NCBI GenBank assembly: GCA_964468205.1
Contig: CAYXVG010000021.1
Coordinates: 43,801 to 107,800, forward strand
Reading direction: 5' to 3'
Length of the DNA stretch: 64,000 bases
DNA from: CAWELS01 sp964468205
GTDB lineage: Bacteria > Acidobacteriota > Terriglobia > Bryobacterales > Bryobacteraceae
In this document: positions 26,156-33,392 of the stretch, piece by piece
How the letters are laid out: each line of letters begins with the position of its first letter
Position numbering within the stretch: position 1 is the first letter of the stretch
The notes under the pieces: model-generated
The model's database searches: none
Told to the model about the DNA's origin: nothing
What the model saw: only the letters and a program-made list of their open reading frames with translations
Program-made: the position numbers and the translations under genes

Positions 26156-26261
26156 CTTGCGTGTCTCGAAGCCGGCGGTAGTGTCCTAAAGGTGCGTTGA
26201 CGGCGACAACATGAAAGCGGTTTGATTGAAAAGCCGTTGACCGAGGTGGAGACACTAGGGC

Positions 26262-26858
26262 CTATCGCTCTGAGAGCTGCTGTTTTAGTAGATCGCTCAG
26301 GTAGCCGGCCAGTACCGAAACGTTGAAATGGCCCTGCTCCCATGCTGTATCGGCAGCTCCCAGAGCAATGTAGTATGGCTGCCGGTTTTCTCTGATCCGC
26401 TCGGGAACGATCTTGCTGCCGGCAAGTAATTTGCCGTGCTTCATGCAAAGCAAGTAATAGCATGCCGCTCTTGCGGTTCTCCCGTTACCCTCCACGAAAG
26501 GGTGAATCCAATTAAGCCTCCATAGTGCGTATGCGGGAAGCATCGTGGGATGATCTATGATTTCCCAGTTCTCGTGAACCAAGGAAAAGAACCTGTCCAT
26601 CATATTGGGGACCTCCCGGAAATGAGGTGGGCAATGATTCCCCACATAGATGGGCTCTTCTCGGTACCGCCCGCCGAACTGCGAAATGTTCGTTACGGCC
26701 GCATGGTTCAAGGCCCAGAGCGTGTACTTGTCGAAAGACTCGATGCCATTTCTTAAACCGATTTCAATGCAGTTGGCCAAGAGGTCATATTGCCGCACTA
26801 GGTTCTGCTCTTGGATTTTGGCATAGAGATCGGGATCGTCTTTTTCTCTAACCGACAT
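26262..26858 (-). CDS. Fic-domain protein (putative AMPylating toxin)
   Basis: A 198-residue stand-alone Fic protein. The full catalytic motif HPFVEGNGRTAR lies at residues 119-130 with His119 as base and the acidic residue and GNGR loop for metal and nucleotide phosphate binding. A flap-like segment EEPIYVGNHCPPHF precedes it. Fic enzymes transfer AMP (or another nucleotide part) to target hydroxyls. No inhibitory helix with the S/T-xxx-E-G/N motif is visible inside the protein, so control would come from the small upstream gene, as in class I Fic toxin-antitoxin pairs. It lies 37 bases downstream of that gene, inside an island of transposon remnants. Confidence 0.92.
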   Translation of the reverse strand: MSVREKDDPDLYAKIQEQNLVRQYDLLANCIEIGLRNGIESFDKYTLWALNHAAVTNISQFGGRYREEPIYVGNHCPPHFREVPNMMDRFFSLVHENWEIIDHPTMLPAYALWRLNWIHPFVEGNGRTARAACYYLLCMKHGKLLAGSKIVPERIRENRQPYYIALGAADTAWEQGHFNVSVLAGYLSDLLKQQLSER

Positions 26859-26895
26859 TTCCTGGAAGCGGGAAGGTAGCAGTAAGCTTGAGAAT

Positions 26896-27102
26896 TCAGT
26901 CTCGAAGCATTATGCGCGTTGACGCAGCCCGAACGCTGGCCTTTGTGATCCGGTCGTAAGAAGAAACGGGGGCATTGCCAAAAGCGAAGCTTACCCTCTG
27001 TTCCCGAAGCTCCTCTTCCGTCACGTCTTTAGATGCGCTCAAAAGCCGCGTCAACTCCGGGTCCGGTGTCGGTACGTTCTGAAACTGTTTTCTATCAGCC
27101 AT
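26896..27102 (-). CDS. Small protein preceding fic, putative antitoxin
   Basis: A 68-residue protein starting at an ATG with GAGGG upstream (27102). It is charged and helical, with VTEEELREQRVSFAFGNAP in the middle and ITKASVRAASTRI at the end. Its place just before fic on the same strand suits a class I antitoxin. The segment S38-F-A-F-G42-N43 has the spacing of the S/T-xxx-E-G/N inhibitory motif, but Gly stands where Glu is expected. Small proteins with an EQRVSF...GN pattern are, as I recall, often found next to fic genes; this is from memory and needs a search. Confidence 0.65.
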   Translation of the reverse strand: MADRKQFQNVPTPDPELTRLLSASKDVTEEELREQRVSFAFGNAPVSSYDRITKASVRAASTRIMLRD

Positions 27103-27764
27103 GGATACATTCCCTCGATATTCGTGGCGCCCTAAGCTTAACATATCATCACATGCGACATGCTTTTCGGTTTATGGAAAAGATAGAACCCCTTATGTTG
27201 CAAGTAGTTCCGCGATCCCCACGTATGATAAAAGATCCTGGCCTCCATCGCTGGCGGTACCCGCAGTGTCCGATGAATCCGGCAGAAGCTACAGCAGGCG
27301 AAGTGCAAGCGGAGCGCAGCCCACAGGTTCTCCCAACTCATTGAAAATGCGTTCGTCAAACAGGTGAGCCCCCTGACCTGCATCCGCACGGTGAGGTTCT
27401 GGCGCGCTACGTGGCTCGTGCAGACTCGATCCAGATCAGGATTCCCGATCACTGGGACCACCTCCCTTTCGACCACCTCAGCCGGTCAATACCGGCGCTC
27501 ACCTTTGGGCGTTGCGCGGCAGACAGACCTTGATCTGCGCGAAATCAACACGGTCAGAAAGCGTGACGTCAATTGCTGAGATGTAGGTTATGAAGCCGCC
27601 ATCGGAAACTTGGAACCCTTGAGAGGCGGTAGCGTGCCGCAATTCCTCGATGAATACGTTGGTAGTCGCCTGTGATCCGTCCGTAACGATTCTGCGATAT
27701 TGATTGGTAGTACCGTTGGGTGGTGTCGCTGAGGGAATGGGGAGAGGTTTTGCGGTAAACCGAA
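27103..27764. other. 662-bp stretch of gene remnants
   Basis: No intact gene. It holds an IS1-type transposase fragment (27231-27455) and the end of an unidentified minus-strand frame (27499-27801), and then runs into the IS1380 fragment. The stretch is less GC-rich than its surroundings around 27103-27220. Confidence 0.5.
27231..27455 (-). pseudogene. IS1-family-type transposase fragment
   Basis: About 75 codons on the minus strand read VIGNPD, then SHVARQNLTVRMQVR, LTNAF, and FCRIHRTLRVPPAMEA. This order matches the C-terminal part of IS1-like DDE transposases (usual form: YVERQNLTMRM, LTNAFSKK, NFCRIHKTLRVTPAMEAG). Several key residues are altered and the catalytic N-terminal half is absent, so it is a dead remnant. 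Confidence 0.7.
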
Positions 27765-27801
27765 TTGGGCGAAGTTGCCGTGGTTTTGGTGGTGAGACGC
27801 A
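27499..27801 (-). pseudogene. Unidentified C-terminal reading-frame fragment
   Basis: An open frame without a start codon runs on the minus strand to the TGA at 27499-27501. Its proline-rich first half is followed by a normal-looking protein end: DGSQATTNVFIEELRHATAS, then QVSDGGFITYISAIDVTLSD. I do not recognise it. It may be the tail of a gene cut by the IS1380 insertion, or a chance frame antisense to the start of that element. Confidence 0.3.
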
Positions 27802-28448
27802 AACGGGAGCAATCGCCAGCCGAGGGTGAGTCTATTTTTGAGACAGATCCAGGGCCGTTGGATGAATGCGTGACGCCATGGGGCGGTTTGCCGTTGTTTG
27901 TGCGGGCAGTGCGTTCGCTGGATGTGCCGGGCAGCGTGAAGCGGAACCTGCGCCTGAAGCAGCGGTGGCGTGGTCCTGACGAGCCGTCGTACGGAGAGAG
28001 TTTTCTGGTGTTGAATGCGGTGGGGGGAGAGTGTCTGGAAGACTTCGCCTGTTTGGGTGAGGACCCGGCGGTGGCGGAGATACTGGGTTACGAGCCGCCT
28101 GGACCGGAGGGAGCGCGGAAGTTTCTGTATCAGTTTCATGATAAGAAGAAGATCGAGGAGACCCAGCAGCAGTTGGGTCTCAACGAGGTGAGTTGTATTT
28201 CCGGCGAGAATGCGGCCCGGGGTAGTTTGGCGCAAGTGAACCAGGATCTGGTGCAGGAGTTGGGCCGGCGTTGTGCCGATCAGAAGATCGCCACGATCGA
28301 TCTGGATGGAACGATCATCGAGAGTTGGAAGAAGCAGGCCAAGAAGACGTATGCGGGCCCGAACGGCTATCAGCCTCTGCTGGCGTTGTGGGCGGAGATG
28401 ATTGTGGTGGTAGCCGGCGAATTCCGGGACGGCAACCTGCCGGCGTAA
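27765..28448 (+). pseudogene. IS1380-family transposase, N-terminal fragment
   Basis: About 225 codons match the first half of IS1380 transposases: GGLPLFVRAVRSLDVPGSVK, ESFLVLNAVGGECLEDF, ARKFLYQFHDKKKIEE, VQELGRRCADQKIATIDLDG, SWKKQAKKTYAG and GYQPLLALWAEM. The frame stops right after EFRDGNLPA, where full-length family members continue for another 200 or more residues, so two of the three catalytic acids are lost. The 3' side joins a GYD-domain remnant, which marks a deletion or rearrangement junction near 28450. Confidence 0.85.
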
Positions 28449-28452
28449 CAGG

Positions 28453-28654
28453 CGCCGCTCCCGGTGAAGCAGCGGGCGCCGAACTGGCCGGTGCCTACCT
28501 TACGATGGGCCGGTATGATCTTGTCGCCATAACCAGGTGGCCGGACGAGGTTTCGGCAATGAAATTCACTATTGCCCAAGCCCAGGAAGGGAATGTTCGT
28601 ACCGAAGGCATGCGTGCCTTCGACGAAGAGGAGATTAAGAAGATCCTCGCATAA
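28453..28654 (+). pseudogene. GYD-domain protein, 5'-truncated remnant
   Basis: The frame reads AGAELAGAYLTMGRYDLVAI, then EGNVRTEGMRAFDEEEIKKILA and a stop. This is the C-terminal two thirds of a GYD-domain protein (a ferredoxin-like fold of about 95 residues whose function is not known). The N-terminal third is missing, replaced by the IS1380 fragment. The last bases form the start of the right repeat copy. Confidence 0.7.
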
Positions 28655-28717
28655 CGCCGCCGCTGCAAACGAAGTCCGGGGGAATTCAGGCCCGCACAGA
28701 ATGCGCGGGCAGGTTCA
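28642..28717 (+). repeat. 76-bp imperfect direct repeat, right copy
   Basis: Aligns without gaps to 25795-25870. It begins within the last codons of the GYD remnant and extends into what would be its 3' untranslated region. Confidence 0.85.
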
Positions 28718-28800
28718 TAGAGTTTGTGTGTCTCGAATCCTGCGGCCTTCGCGGTAGATGCTACCATGATGTTAAATCAAGCTTTAGCGCTGTTCGCTGC

Positions 28801-29913
28801 ATGAGCAATCACCAGATCGCGGGTCCCGGTGGCCTCGACGGCCTTGAGGAGGCGCTGCGCAGCAGCAAAGAGCTGACACAGGCCGTGATGGACTCGTTGG
28901 CGGCCCATATTGCCGTCCTCGACAGCAAGGGGAATATCATCGCCACGAACGCTGCCTGGGAGCGCTTTGCTCTTGAGAATTCCGCGGGCGAACCACGCAA
29001 CACGGGCATAGGCGTGAACTATCTCGGTGTCTGCCGTAGCGCTTGCGGCCCGGCCTCAGAGGGCGCTGTGGATGTCGAGTCCGGCATCCGCGCGGTGATC
29101 GACGGGAGCGCCGGGAGTTTCCAGATCGAGTATCCCTGCCACTCTCCCGATGAGCAGCGATGGTTTCTGCTCCAGGCCAACGGGTTGCGGCGCGGCTCCC
29201 GGGGAGTGGTGCTGCTCCATATCAACATCACGGAGCGAAAGCTGCTCGAAGGGAAGCTGCTCGACGCTGAACGCCTGAAGGTCTTAACCACGGGGCTCAT
29301 CAGCGGCCAGGAGGATGAGCGCAGGAGGCTAGCCCGGGAACTCCACGACGGCTTGAACCAGCGCGTCGCCGTACTCTCGATCGAGCTGGGCCTGATCGCA
29401 CCGCGGGTGGAAGAATCGATTCGCGCGGAGATCAAGAAGCTGCAACAAACAACCATTGAGCTTTCTGATCAGGTGCGCCGCATTTCGCACCGTCTCCACC
29501 CGGCCGCCCTCGAACATCTTGGCCTGTTGGCGGCGCTGCGTTCTTTCGTGCAGGAGTTTTCCGCCGCGCACTCCCTTGATGTCCGGCTGTTCATTGCGGA
29601 TGAAGTTGCCGAACCCGGGCGCGGCCAGGCTCTCTGCCTCTACCGTGTGGCTCAGGAATCCCTGACGAACGTCGCCAGACACTCCGGCGCTGGTCTTGCT
29701 ACGATTTCGCTCATGCCGCTCAAGGACGGCGGAGTCGAGATGCTGATCGAAGACGACGGCCGGGGTTTCGAGGTTGCGGGAATCCGGGGCCGCGGCGGAC
29801 TCGGCCTGGTGAGCATGGAGGAGCGTGTTCGTCTTGCCGGCGGTTCGTTTCAGGTAAGCTCGAATCCCGGGTGCGGAACACGGGTGCAAGTGCGTATTAC
29901 CGGTACAAGATAG
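28801..29913 (+). CDS. PAS-containing sensor histidine kinase (NarX/DegS-type, HisKA_3)
   Basis: A 370-residue kinase without membrane helices, so probably cytoplasmic. A PAS-like domain spans about residues 20-140 (DSLAAHIAVLDSKGNIIATN, then WFLLQANGLRRGSRGVVLLH). The dimerisation/phosphoacceptor helix is DERRRLARELHDGLNQR with its His, and the ATPase part shows VARHSGAG, IEDDGRGF and GLGLVSMEERVRLAGG. The ATG at 28801 fits the family N-terminus; upstream codons enter the repeat. Its stop overlaps the GTG of the response regulator gene by one base, so the pair is coupled. The signal sensed is unknown; a CRSACG cysteine pair sits in the PAS region. Confidence 0.92.
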   Translation: MSNHQIAGPGGLDGLEEALRSSKELTQAVMDSLAAHIAVLDSKGNIIATNAAWERFALENSAGEPRNTGIGVNYLGVCRSACGPASEGAVDVESGIRAVIDGSAGSFQIEYPCHSPDEQRWFLLQANGLRRGSRGVVLLHINITERKLLEGKLLDAERLKVLTTGLISGQEDERRRLARELHDGLNQRVAVLSIELGLIAPRVEESIRAEIKKLQQTTIELSDQVRRISHRLHPAALEHLGLLAALRSFVQEFSAAHSLDVRLFIADEVAEPGRGQALCLYRVAQESLTNVARHSGAGLATISLMPLKDGGVEMLIEDDGRGFEVAGIRGRGGLGLVSMEERVRLAGGSFQVSSNPGCGTRVQVRITGTR

Positions 29914-30554
29914 TGAGCAAAACAAGAGTCCTTCTGGCTGACGATCACGCCATGGTGATCGCGGGATTGAGCCGTCTGCTGGAGCCGGAGTTCGAACTGG
30001 CGGGAACCGCGGAGAACGGTCAACAACTGCTCGAACGCGTGCGGGAATTGCGGCCGGATGTTGTCGTCGTGGACATTTCCATGCCGCTGCTCAACGGGAT
30101 CGAGGCGGTCCGCGAACTGAGGAGAACCGGATCTGAGACCAAGGTCATCATTCTCACGATGCACTCGGACGTCAGCCTCGCCACGGAGGCTATCGAGGCC
30201 GGTGCATCTGGCTATCTCCTGAAGCAATCGGCAGCCGAAGAGCTGACGACGGCATTGCGCGAGGTGCTGCTGGGCCGAGCCTACGTCACGCCCGTAATCG
30301 CAAAGGAAGTGCTTGAATCGCTGATGAGGGGCGGAAAGTCCGCCGACCGGCCCTCTGCCAGGCTCACAGCCCGCGAGCGGCAGGTGCTCCAGCTTGTTGC
30401 GGAGGGCAAATCCGCCAAGGAAATCGCCGCTCTCCTTAACGTCTCAACGCGCACCGCCGAATTCCATAAATACAATGTGCAGGACAAGCTCGGTCTCAAG
30501 ACTACCGCCGAACTCACCCAGTACGCCGTCCGCCACGGGATCGTCGGTCCCTGA
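29913..30554 (+). CDS. NarL/FixJ-family response regulator
   Basis: A 213-residue regulator starting at a GTG that overlaps the kinase stop (TAGTG). The receiver domain has the acidic pair in LLADDHAMV, the phosphoacceptor Asp in VVVDISMPLLNG and the conserved Lys in GYLLKQSA. A LuxR-type helix-turn-helix follows with LTARERQVLQLVAEGKSAKE and STRTAEFHKYNVQDKLG. It should bind DNA when phosphorylated by the adjacent kinase. Targets are unknown; the sigma factor and receiver-only gene just downstream are candidates. Confidence 0.94.
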   Translation: MSKTRVLLADDHAMVIAGLSRLLEPEFELAGTAENGQQLLERVRELRPDVVVVDISMPLLNGIEAVRELRRTGSETKVIILTMHSDVSLATEAIEAGASGYLLKQSAAEELTTALREVLLGRAYVTPVIAKEVLESLMRGGKSADRPSARLTARERQVLQLVAEGKSAKEIAALLNVSTRTAEFHKYNVQDKLGLKTTAELTQYAVRHGIVGP

Positions 30555-30674
30555 GCGCGAGAACCTGTAAGATTTCCCAGTAGATTCATCCCGTCCTATC
30601 GGCCCACACTAGGGTTGCATGTCAGGCGCGCAAACACTTGTCTCCATGGCCGGCCGCCCGGCATCACACGCGTG

Positions 30675-31121
30675 ATGAAGTATACGCGGAGAAAGGTGGT
30701 TCCTGGCAGGCCGCGCGTGCTGGTCGCGGATGACCACCAAATCATCCTTGATCAGGTCGTTCAGTTGCTCAGTGTAGAGTGCGAGGTGGTCGGCGCCGTT
30801 CAAAGCGGCCCGGATCTTCTAGAGAAGGTTGCCGGTCTGAAACCGGACATCGTAGTGCTCGATATTTCCATGCCCGGCATGACTGGGATTCAGGCGGCCA
30901 ATGAACTCCGGCGGCTAGAACCTTGTCCGCTCATTCTCTTCCTCTCCAACTATTGCGAGGAGGCCATCGTCAAGGCGGCCCTGAGAAGCGGCGCTTCCGG
31001 TTATGTTCCGAAGACACGGGCGGCGGAGGAATTAATGCCCGCTTTGCGGGCGGTGGCCTCCGGGAAGACGTACATTTCGCCGTCGGTTTGCCCGGCGGCC
31101 CGAGCTTCGACCTCGAAGTAA
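30675..31121 (+). CDS. Receiver-only response regulator
   Basis: A 148-residue protein with a complete receiver domain: VLVADDHQII, phosphoacceptor Asp in VVLDISMPGMTG, and Lys in GYVPKTRA. It ends at GKTYISPSVCPAARASTSK, where NarL-type proteins would continue into a LuxR helix-turn-helix. The DNA after the stop shows no such domain in any frame that I can see. It may serve as a phosphate sink or protein-interaction regulator for the adjacent kinase, or be a shortened NarL protein. Start chosen at the ATG at 30675; an ATG at 30615 adds 20 residues of low plausibility. Confidence 0.8.
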   Translation: MKYTRRKVVPGRPRVLVADDHQIILDQVVQLLSVECEVVGAVQSGPDLLEKVAGLKPDIVVLDISMPGMTGIQAANELRRLEPCPLILFLSNYCEEAIVKAALRSGASGYVPKTRAAEELMPALRAVASGKTYISPSVCPAARASTSK

Positions 31122-31208
31122 TCCTTCGTTATCCCAGAACTTTTCCCAGTTATAGTTTCCCCACCCAACTCCTAAGCTGGTCATTGAAAGACATCGGAGG
31201 TTCTCGGA

Positions 31209-31841
31209 ATGACCAGAATGAACAGCACATACGACAGCGTGCCCGACACCGAACTGGTGGCCGCGTCTCAGAACGGCGACGACCAGGCTTTTGCCGAACT
31301 CTTCTTGAGACATCGCCTGAACTGCGTTAAGGTTGCCACATCCATCCTGAAGAACCCTGATGACGCTGAAGAGGAGGTCCAGAACTCCTTTTGGAAGGCT
31401 TACCGGAATATCGAAGGGTTCCAGGGTGAAGCGATGTTTTCGACCTGGCTGAACCGCATCGTTATCAACCAGTGCCTGATGCGCCTCCGTAGCGAGAAAC
31501 GAAAGCGCGCCATATCCATCGATGAAGTGCAGGCAGGTGACGACCGCCCGAATTTCGAGTTGCGCGATTCCCGGGACACGCCGGAAGCGGAACTCGGCCG
31601 GGACCAGGTTGTGGACATGATGCAGCGGGAGATCCGCTGCATTCCGCCGCTGCTCAGGGATGTGCTGGTGCTCAGATATATCGAGCAGCGGCCGACCCCC
31701 GAAGTTGCAGGGCAACTGAAGCTGACCGTCGCCGCCGTCAAATCCCGGCTACTGCGCGCCCGCCGGCTCCTGCGCTCCCGGATCGAAAAGCACGAGGGCG
31801 TCCGCGGCGCGGCCACGTTAATCGCCGAATTCCGCGCTTGA
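31209..31841 (+). CDS. ECF-type RNA polymerase sigma factor
   Basis: A 210-residue group IV sigma factor. Region 2 shows AFAELFLRHRLNCVKVATSI and PDDAEEEVQNSFWKAYRNI with STWLNRIVINQCLMRLR; region 4 shows IPPLLRDVLVLRYIEQRPTP and AAVKSRLLRARRLLRSRI. The ATG at 31209 has GGAGG eight bases upstream. No anti-sigma gene follows; the next gene encodes a secreted HMA protein. Regulation may instead pass through the two-component genes upstream. Confidence 0.93.
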   Translation: MTRMNSTYDSVPDTELVAASQNGDDQAFAELFLRHRLNCVKVATSILKNPDDAEEEVQNSFWKAYRNIEGFQGEAMFSTWLNRIVINQCLMRLRSEKRKRAISIDEVQAGDDRPNFELRDSRDTPEAELGRDQVVDMMQREIRCIPPLLRDVLVLRYIEQRPTPEVAGQLKLTVAAVKSRLLRARRLLRSRIEKHEGVRGAATLIAEFRA

Positions 31842-31954
31842 CCACTACGATCCACTCCCCGGCCGGCTCGGAACTCCAATAAGGCACACCTATACTGCGA
31901 GTGGTTCCGCCCGGGTTGCGGGCGAGCGCCGGCGCTCTGCTGTAATAGTAAGAT

Positions 31955-32425
31955 ATGCGGCTGGGCTTCCTTCTGTTAGTAGCAACCTTGATCTTGCGTG
32001 GCGAGTTCCTGCGCGTCGAAGTGCAGTTCGACGGGGTAGGCTGCGCCTCCTGCGTCGCATCCCTCGAGAGCAGACTGGCGCGGGTGCGGGGTGTGGCCGA
32101 GGTTCATGTCGACCCGGAGCGAAGTTTGGTGTCGATGCGCCTGGAGAAGGGGAACAAAGTCCGCCTTGGGCCGCTGGTTTCGCGGATCACGCAGGACGGA
32201 ACGAAGGTCGTCCATACTGAAGTGGTCGCCCGCGGCGCCGTGGAACAGGATTCCGCTGGCGCTGTTTTTCAGCCCTTGGGGTTGCCTCGGAAATACCGGC
32301 TGGAGACGAGCGGAGCGCCGGAGACGCTCACCGCCGGCCAGGTGTTCAGGGTGACGGGGACGGTCCAATTTGACGCGGCGGCCAGTATGCCCGTGCTACG
32401 GGCAACGGCGATTGAGGAGGAATAG
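31955..32425 (+). CDS. Secreted HMA-type (heavy-metal-associated) protein
   Basis: A 156-residue protein. A short signal peptide (MRLGFLLLVATLILRG) leads into a ferredoxin-like HMA domain with the metal-binding Cys30-Ala-Ser-Cys33 pair in GVGCASCVASLESRLARV and VHVDPERSLVSMRLE. Residues from about 95 form a second small beta-rich domain (FRVTGTVQFDAAASMPVLRA). Such an HMA domain outside the membrane could bind copper or another soft metal. The stop is three bases before the start of the monooxygenase gene, so the two are an operon. Confidence 0.75.
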   Translation: MRLGFLLLVATLILRGEFLRVEVQFDGVGCASCVASLESRLARVRGVAEVHVDPERSLVSMRLEKGNKVRLGPLVSRITQDGTKVVHTEVVARGAVEQDSAGAVFQPLGLPRKYRLETSGAPETLTAGQVFRVTGTVQFDAAASMPVLRATAIEEE

Positions 32426-32428
32426 CGA

Positions 32429-32782
32429 ATGGTTGTGGTCACGAACCGGATTCCGGTGGCAAAGGGGCACGAAATCGATTTCGAGGACCGGTTTCGCAAC
32501 CGGGTTCATTTGGTGGACAAGGCGCCCGGTTTTGTCCGAAACGAGGTGCACCGTCCCCGGCCCATGAAGTTCGATCATGAGAGCGGAGCGTTTGTGGATG
32601 ATCCGGCGGCCGAGGGGTTCTACGAGGTGAAGACCTGGTGGCGGTCGATGGACGACTTTGTTGCCTGGACCAGGAGTGAGGCCTTCGCGGAGGCGCACGC
32701 CAACCGTCCGCCGAAGGACATGTTCCGCGGGCCGAGCCAGTTGGATGTACACGAAGTGTTCCTGTCGACGGATCTGAAGTAG
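32429..32782 (+). CDS. ABM-domain protein, HmoA/IsdG-like monooxygenase
   Basis: A 117-residue ferredoxin-like protein. The strand MVVVTNRIPVAKG, followed by RFRNRVHLVDKAPGFVRNEV and WWRSMDDFVAWTRSEAFAEAHAN, matches the antibiotic-biosynthesis-monooxygenase fold, with the Asn, Trp and His positions found in heme-degrading IsdG/HmoA enzymes. It could open the heme ring to release iron, or act on a quinone-type substrate. A GGAGG site inside the end of the HMA gene supports translational coupling. Confidence 0.78.
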   Translation: MVVVTNRIPVAKGHEIDFEDRFRNRVHLVDKAPGFVRNEVHRPRPMKFDHESGAFVDDPAAEGFYEVKTWWRSMDDFVAWTRSEAFAEAHANRPPKDMFRGPSQLDVHEVFLSTDLK

Positions 32783-32972
32783 CGGCAGGGCACAGTCTGA
32801 TTCTCCGTGAACGACTTCGGCGGGCCCGTCGTCCGGTGCGTTTCGTGAGGGGCAAAGCCGGCCCGATGCCCGCAAGGCTCCGCCGGGAGTATCGATCGCG
32901 ATAATCCCGGTCACATCGGTTTCTGCACTCTTTCCGCCAGTTTTTGTAACAACCACCACCGCCAGGCGAGCC

Positions 32973-33009
32973 GCGACACCATCTCGCAATGGATCCTTGT
33001 GAGTGAAAC
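32973..33009 (+). repeat. 37-bp direct repeat, copy 1
   Basis: Begins GCGACACCATCTCGCAATGG and matches 33046-33082 with a single mismatch (position 12, T versus A). Spacing start to start is 73 bases. Confidence 0.9.
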
Positions 33010-33045
33010 GAGTACGGCTGCGACGAGGGTGTGTGGCATGTCCGG

Positions 33046-33082
33046 GCGACACCATCACGCAATGGATCCTTGTGAGTGAAAC
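33046..33082 (+). repeat. 37-bp direct repeat, copy 2
   Basis: Begins GCGACACCATCACGCAATGG. Only two copies are present and the 36-base spacer shows no link to a Cas gene, so this is not a CRISPR array; it may belong to a dispersed genomic repeat family. Confidence 0.9.
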
Positions 33083-33392
33083 AGCCCGATCCCGCTCGGG
33101 ATGTAATGTTTGGCCGCAGGGTCGCCGCCGCCTTGAAGACCACCCCTCCAAGGTGGCGGTAGAAATCTTGTTTTTGAAAAAAACCGTCTCCGTAAGCATC
33201 TCATAATAAGTGAGTTTTGTGTTTTATCAAATACCATCCAAACAGATGCCACGGAGAAAAGGTGGCAGTTCGAGCCAGCAAAACGGGCATTCTCATCCAC
33301 CAGGTAGCCGGCGAGACGCCCTTCTCACGGACGGAGTGGCCGGCGCCGGCAGGGTTGGGTGGCGGCCAAAGATTCGGTTGCGGGCATCCACC

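Larger units (their letters stand above)
25747..26261. other. 515-bp non-coding stretch with repeat copy and IS remnant
   Basis: Holds the left copy of the 76-bp direct repeat (25795-25870) and, beyond it, the suspected IS200/IS605 remnant. After about 26155 the text resumes with GTGTCTCGAAGCCGGCGGTAG, which resembles what follows the right repeat copy near 28728, so the remnant appears to interrupt a once-continuous sequence. No intact gene. Confidence 0.5.
32783..33392. other. 610-bp intergenic region with a duplicated 37-bp sequence
   Basis: Contains the two 37-bp direct repeats described separately, an AT-rich patch around 33160-33240 and a small CCCGA/TCGGG inverted repeat near 33088. 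No gene could be supported on either strand. Confidence 0.5.

Noticed and set aside
27588..28235. A 215-codon minus-strand frame in the island.
   Set aside because: It is the complement of the IS1380 transposase fragment, which shows clear family motifs on the plus strand.
25795..28717. Integrative element with attachment sites.
   Set aside because: No integrase, no tRNA gene, and the flanking repeats are only about 86 percent identical, so a site-specific att pair is not supported.
32973..33082. Possible CRISPR array.
   Set aside because: Only two repeat units, no cas genes, and the spacer is part of the surrounding sequence.
32396..33199. A 267-codon minus-strand frame reaching into the intergenic gap.
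   Set aside because: It overlaps the ABM monooxygenase gene and otherwise covers the direct repeats; composition is unlike a protein.
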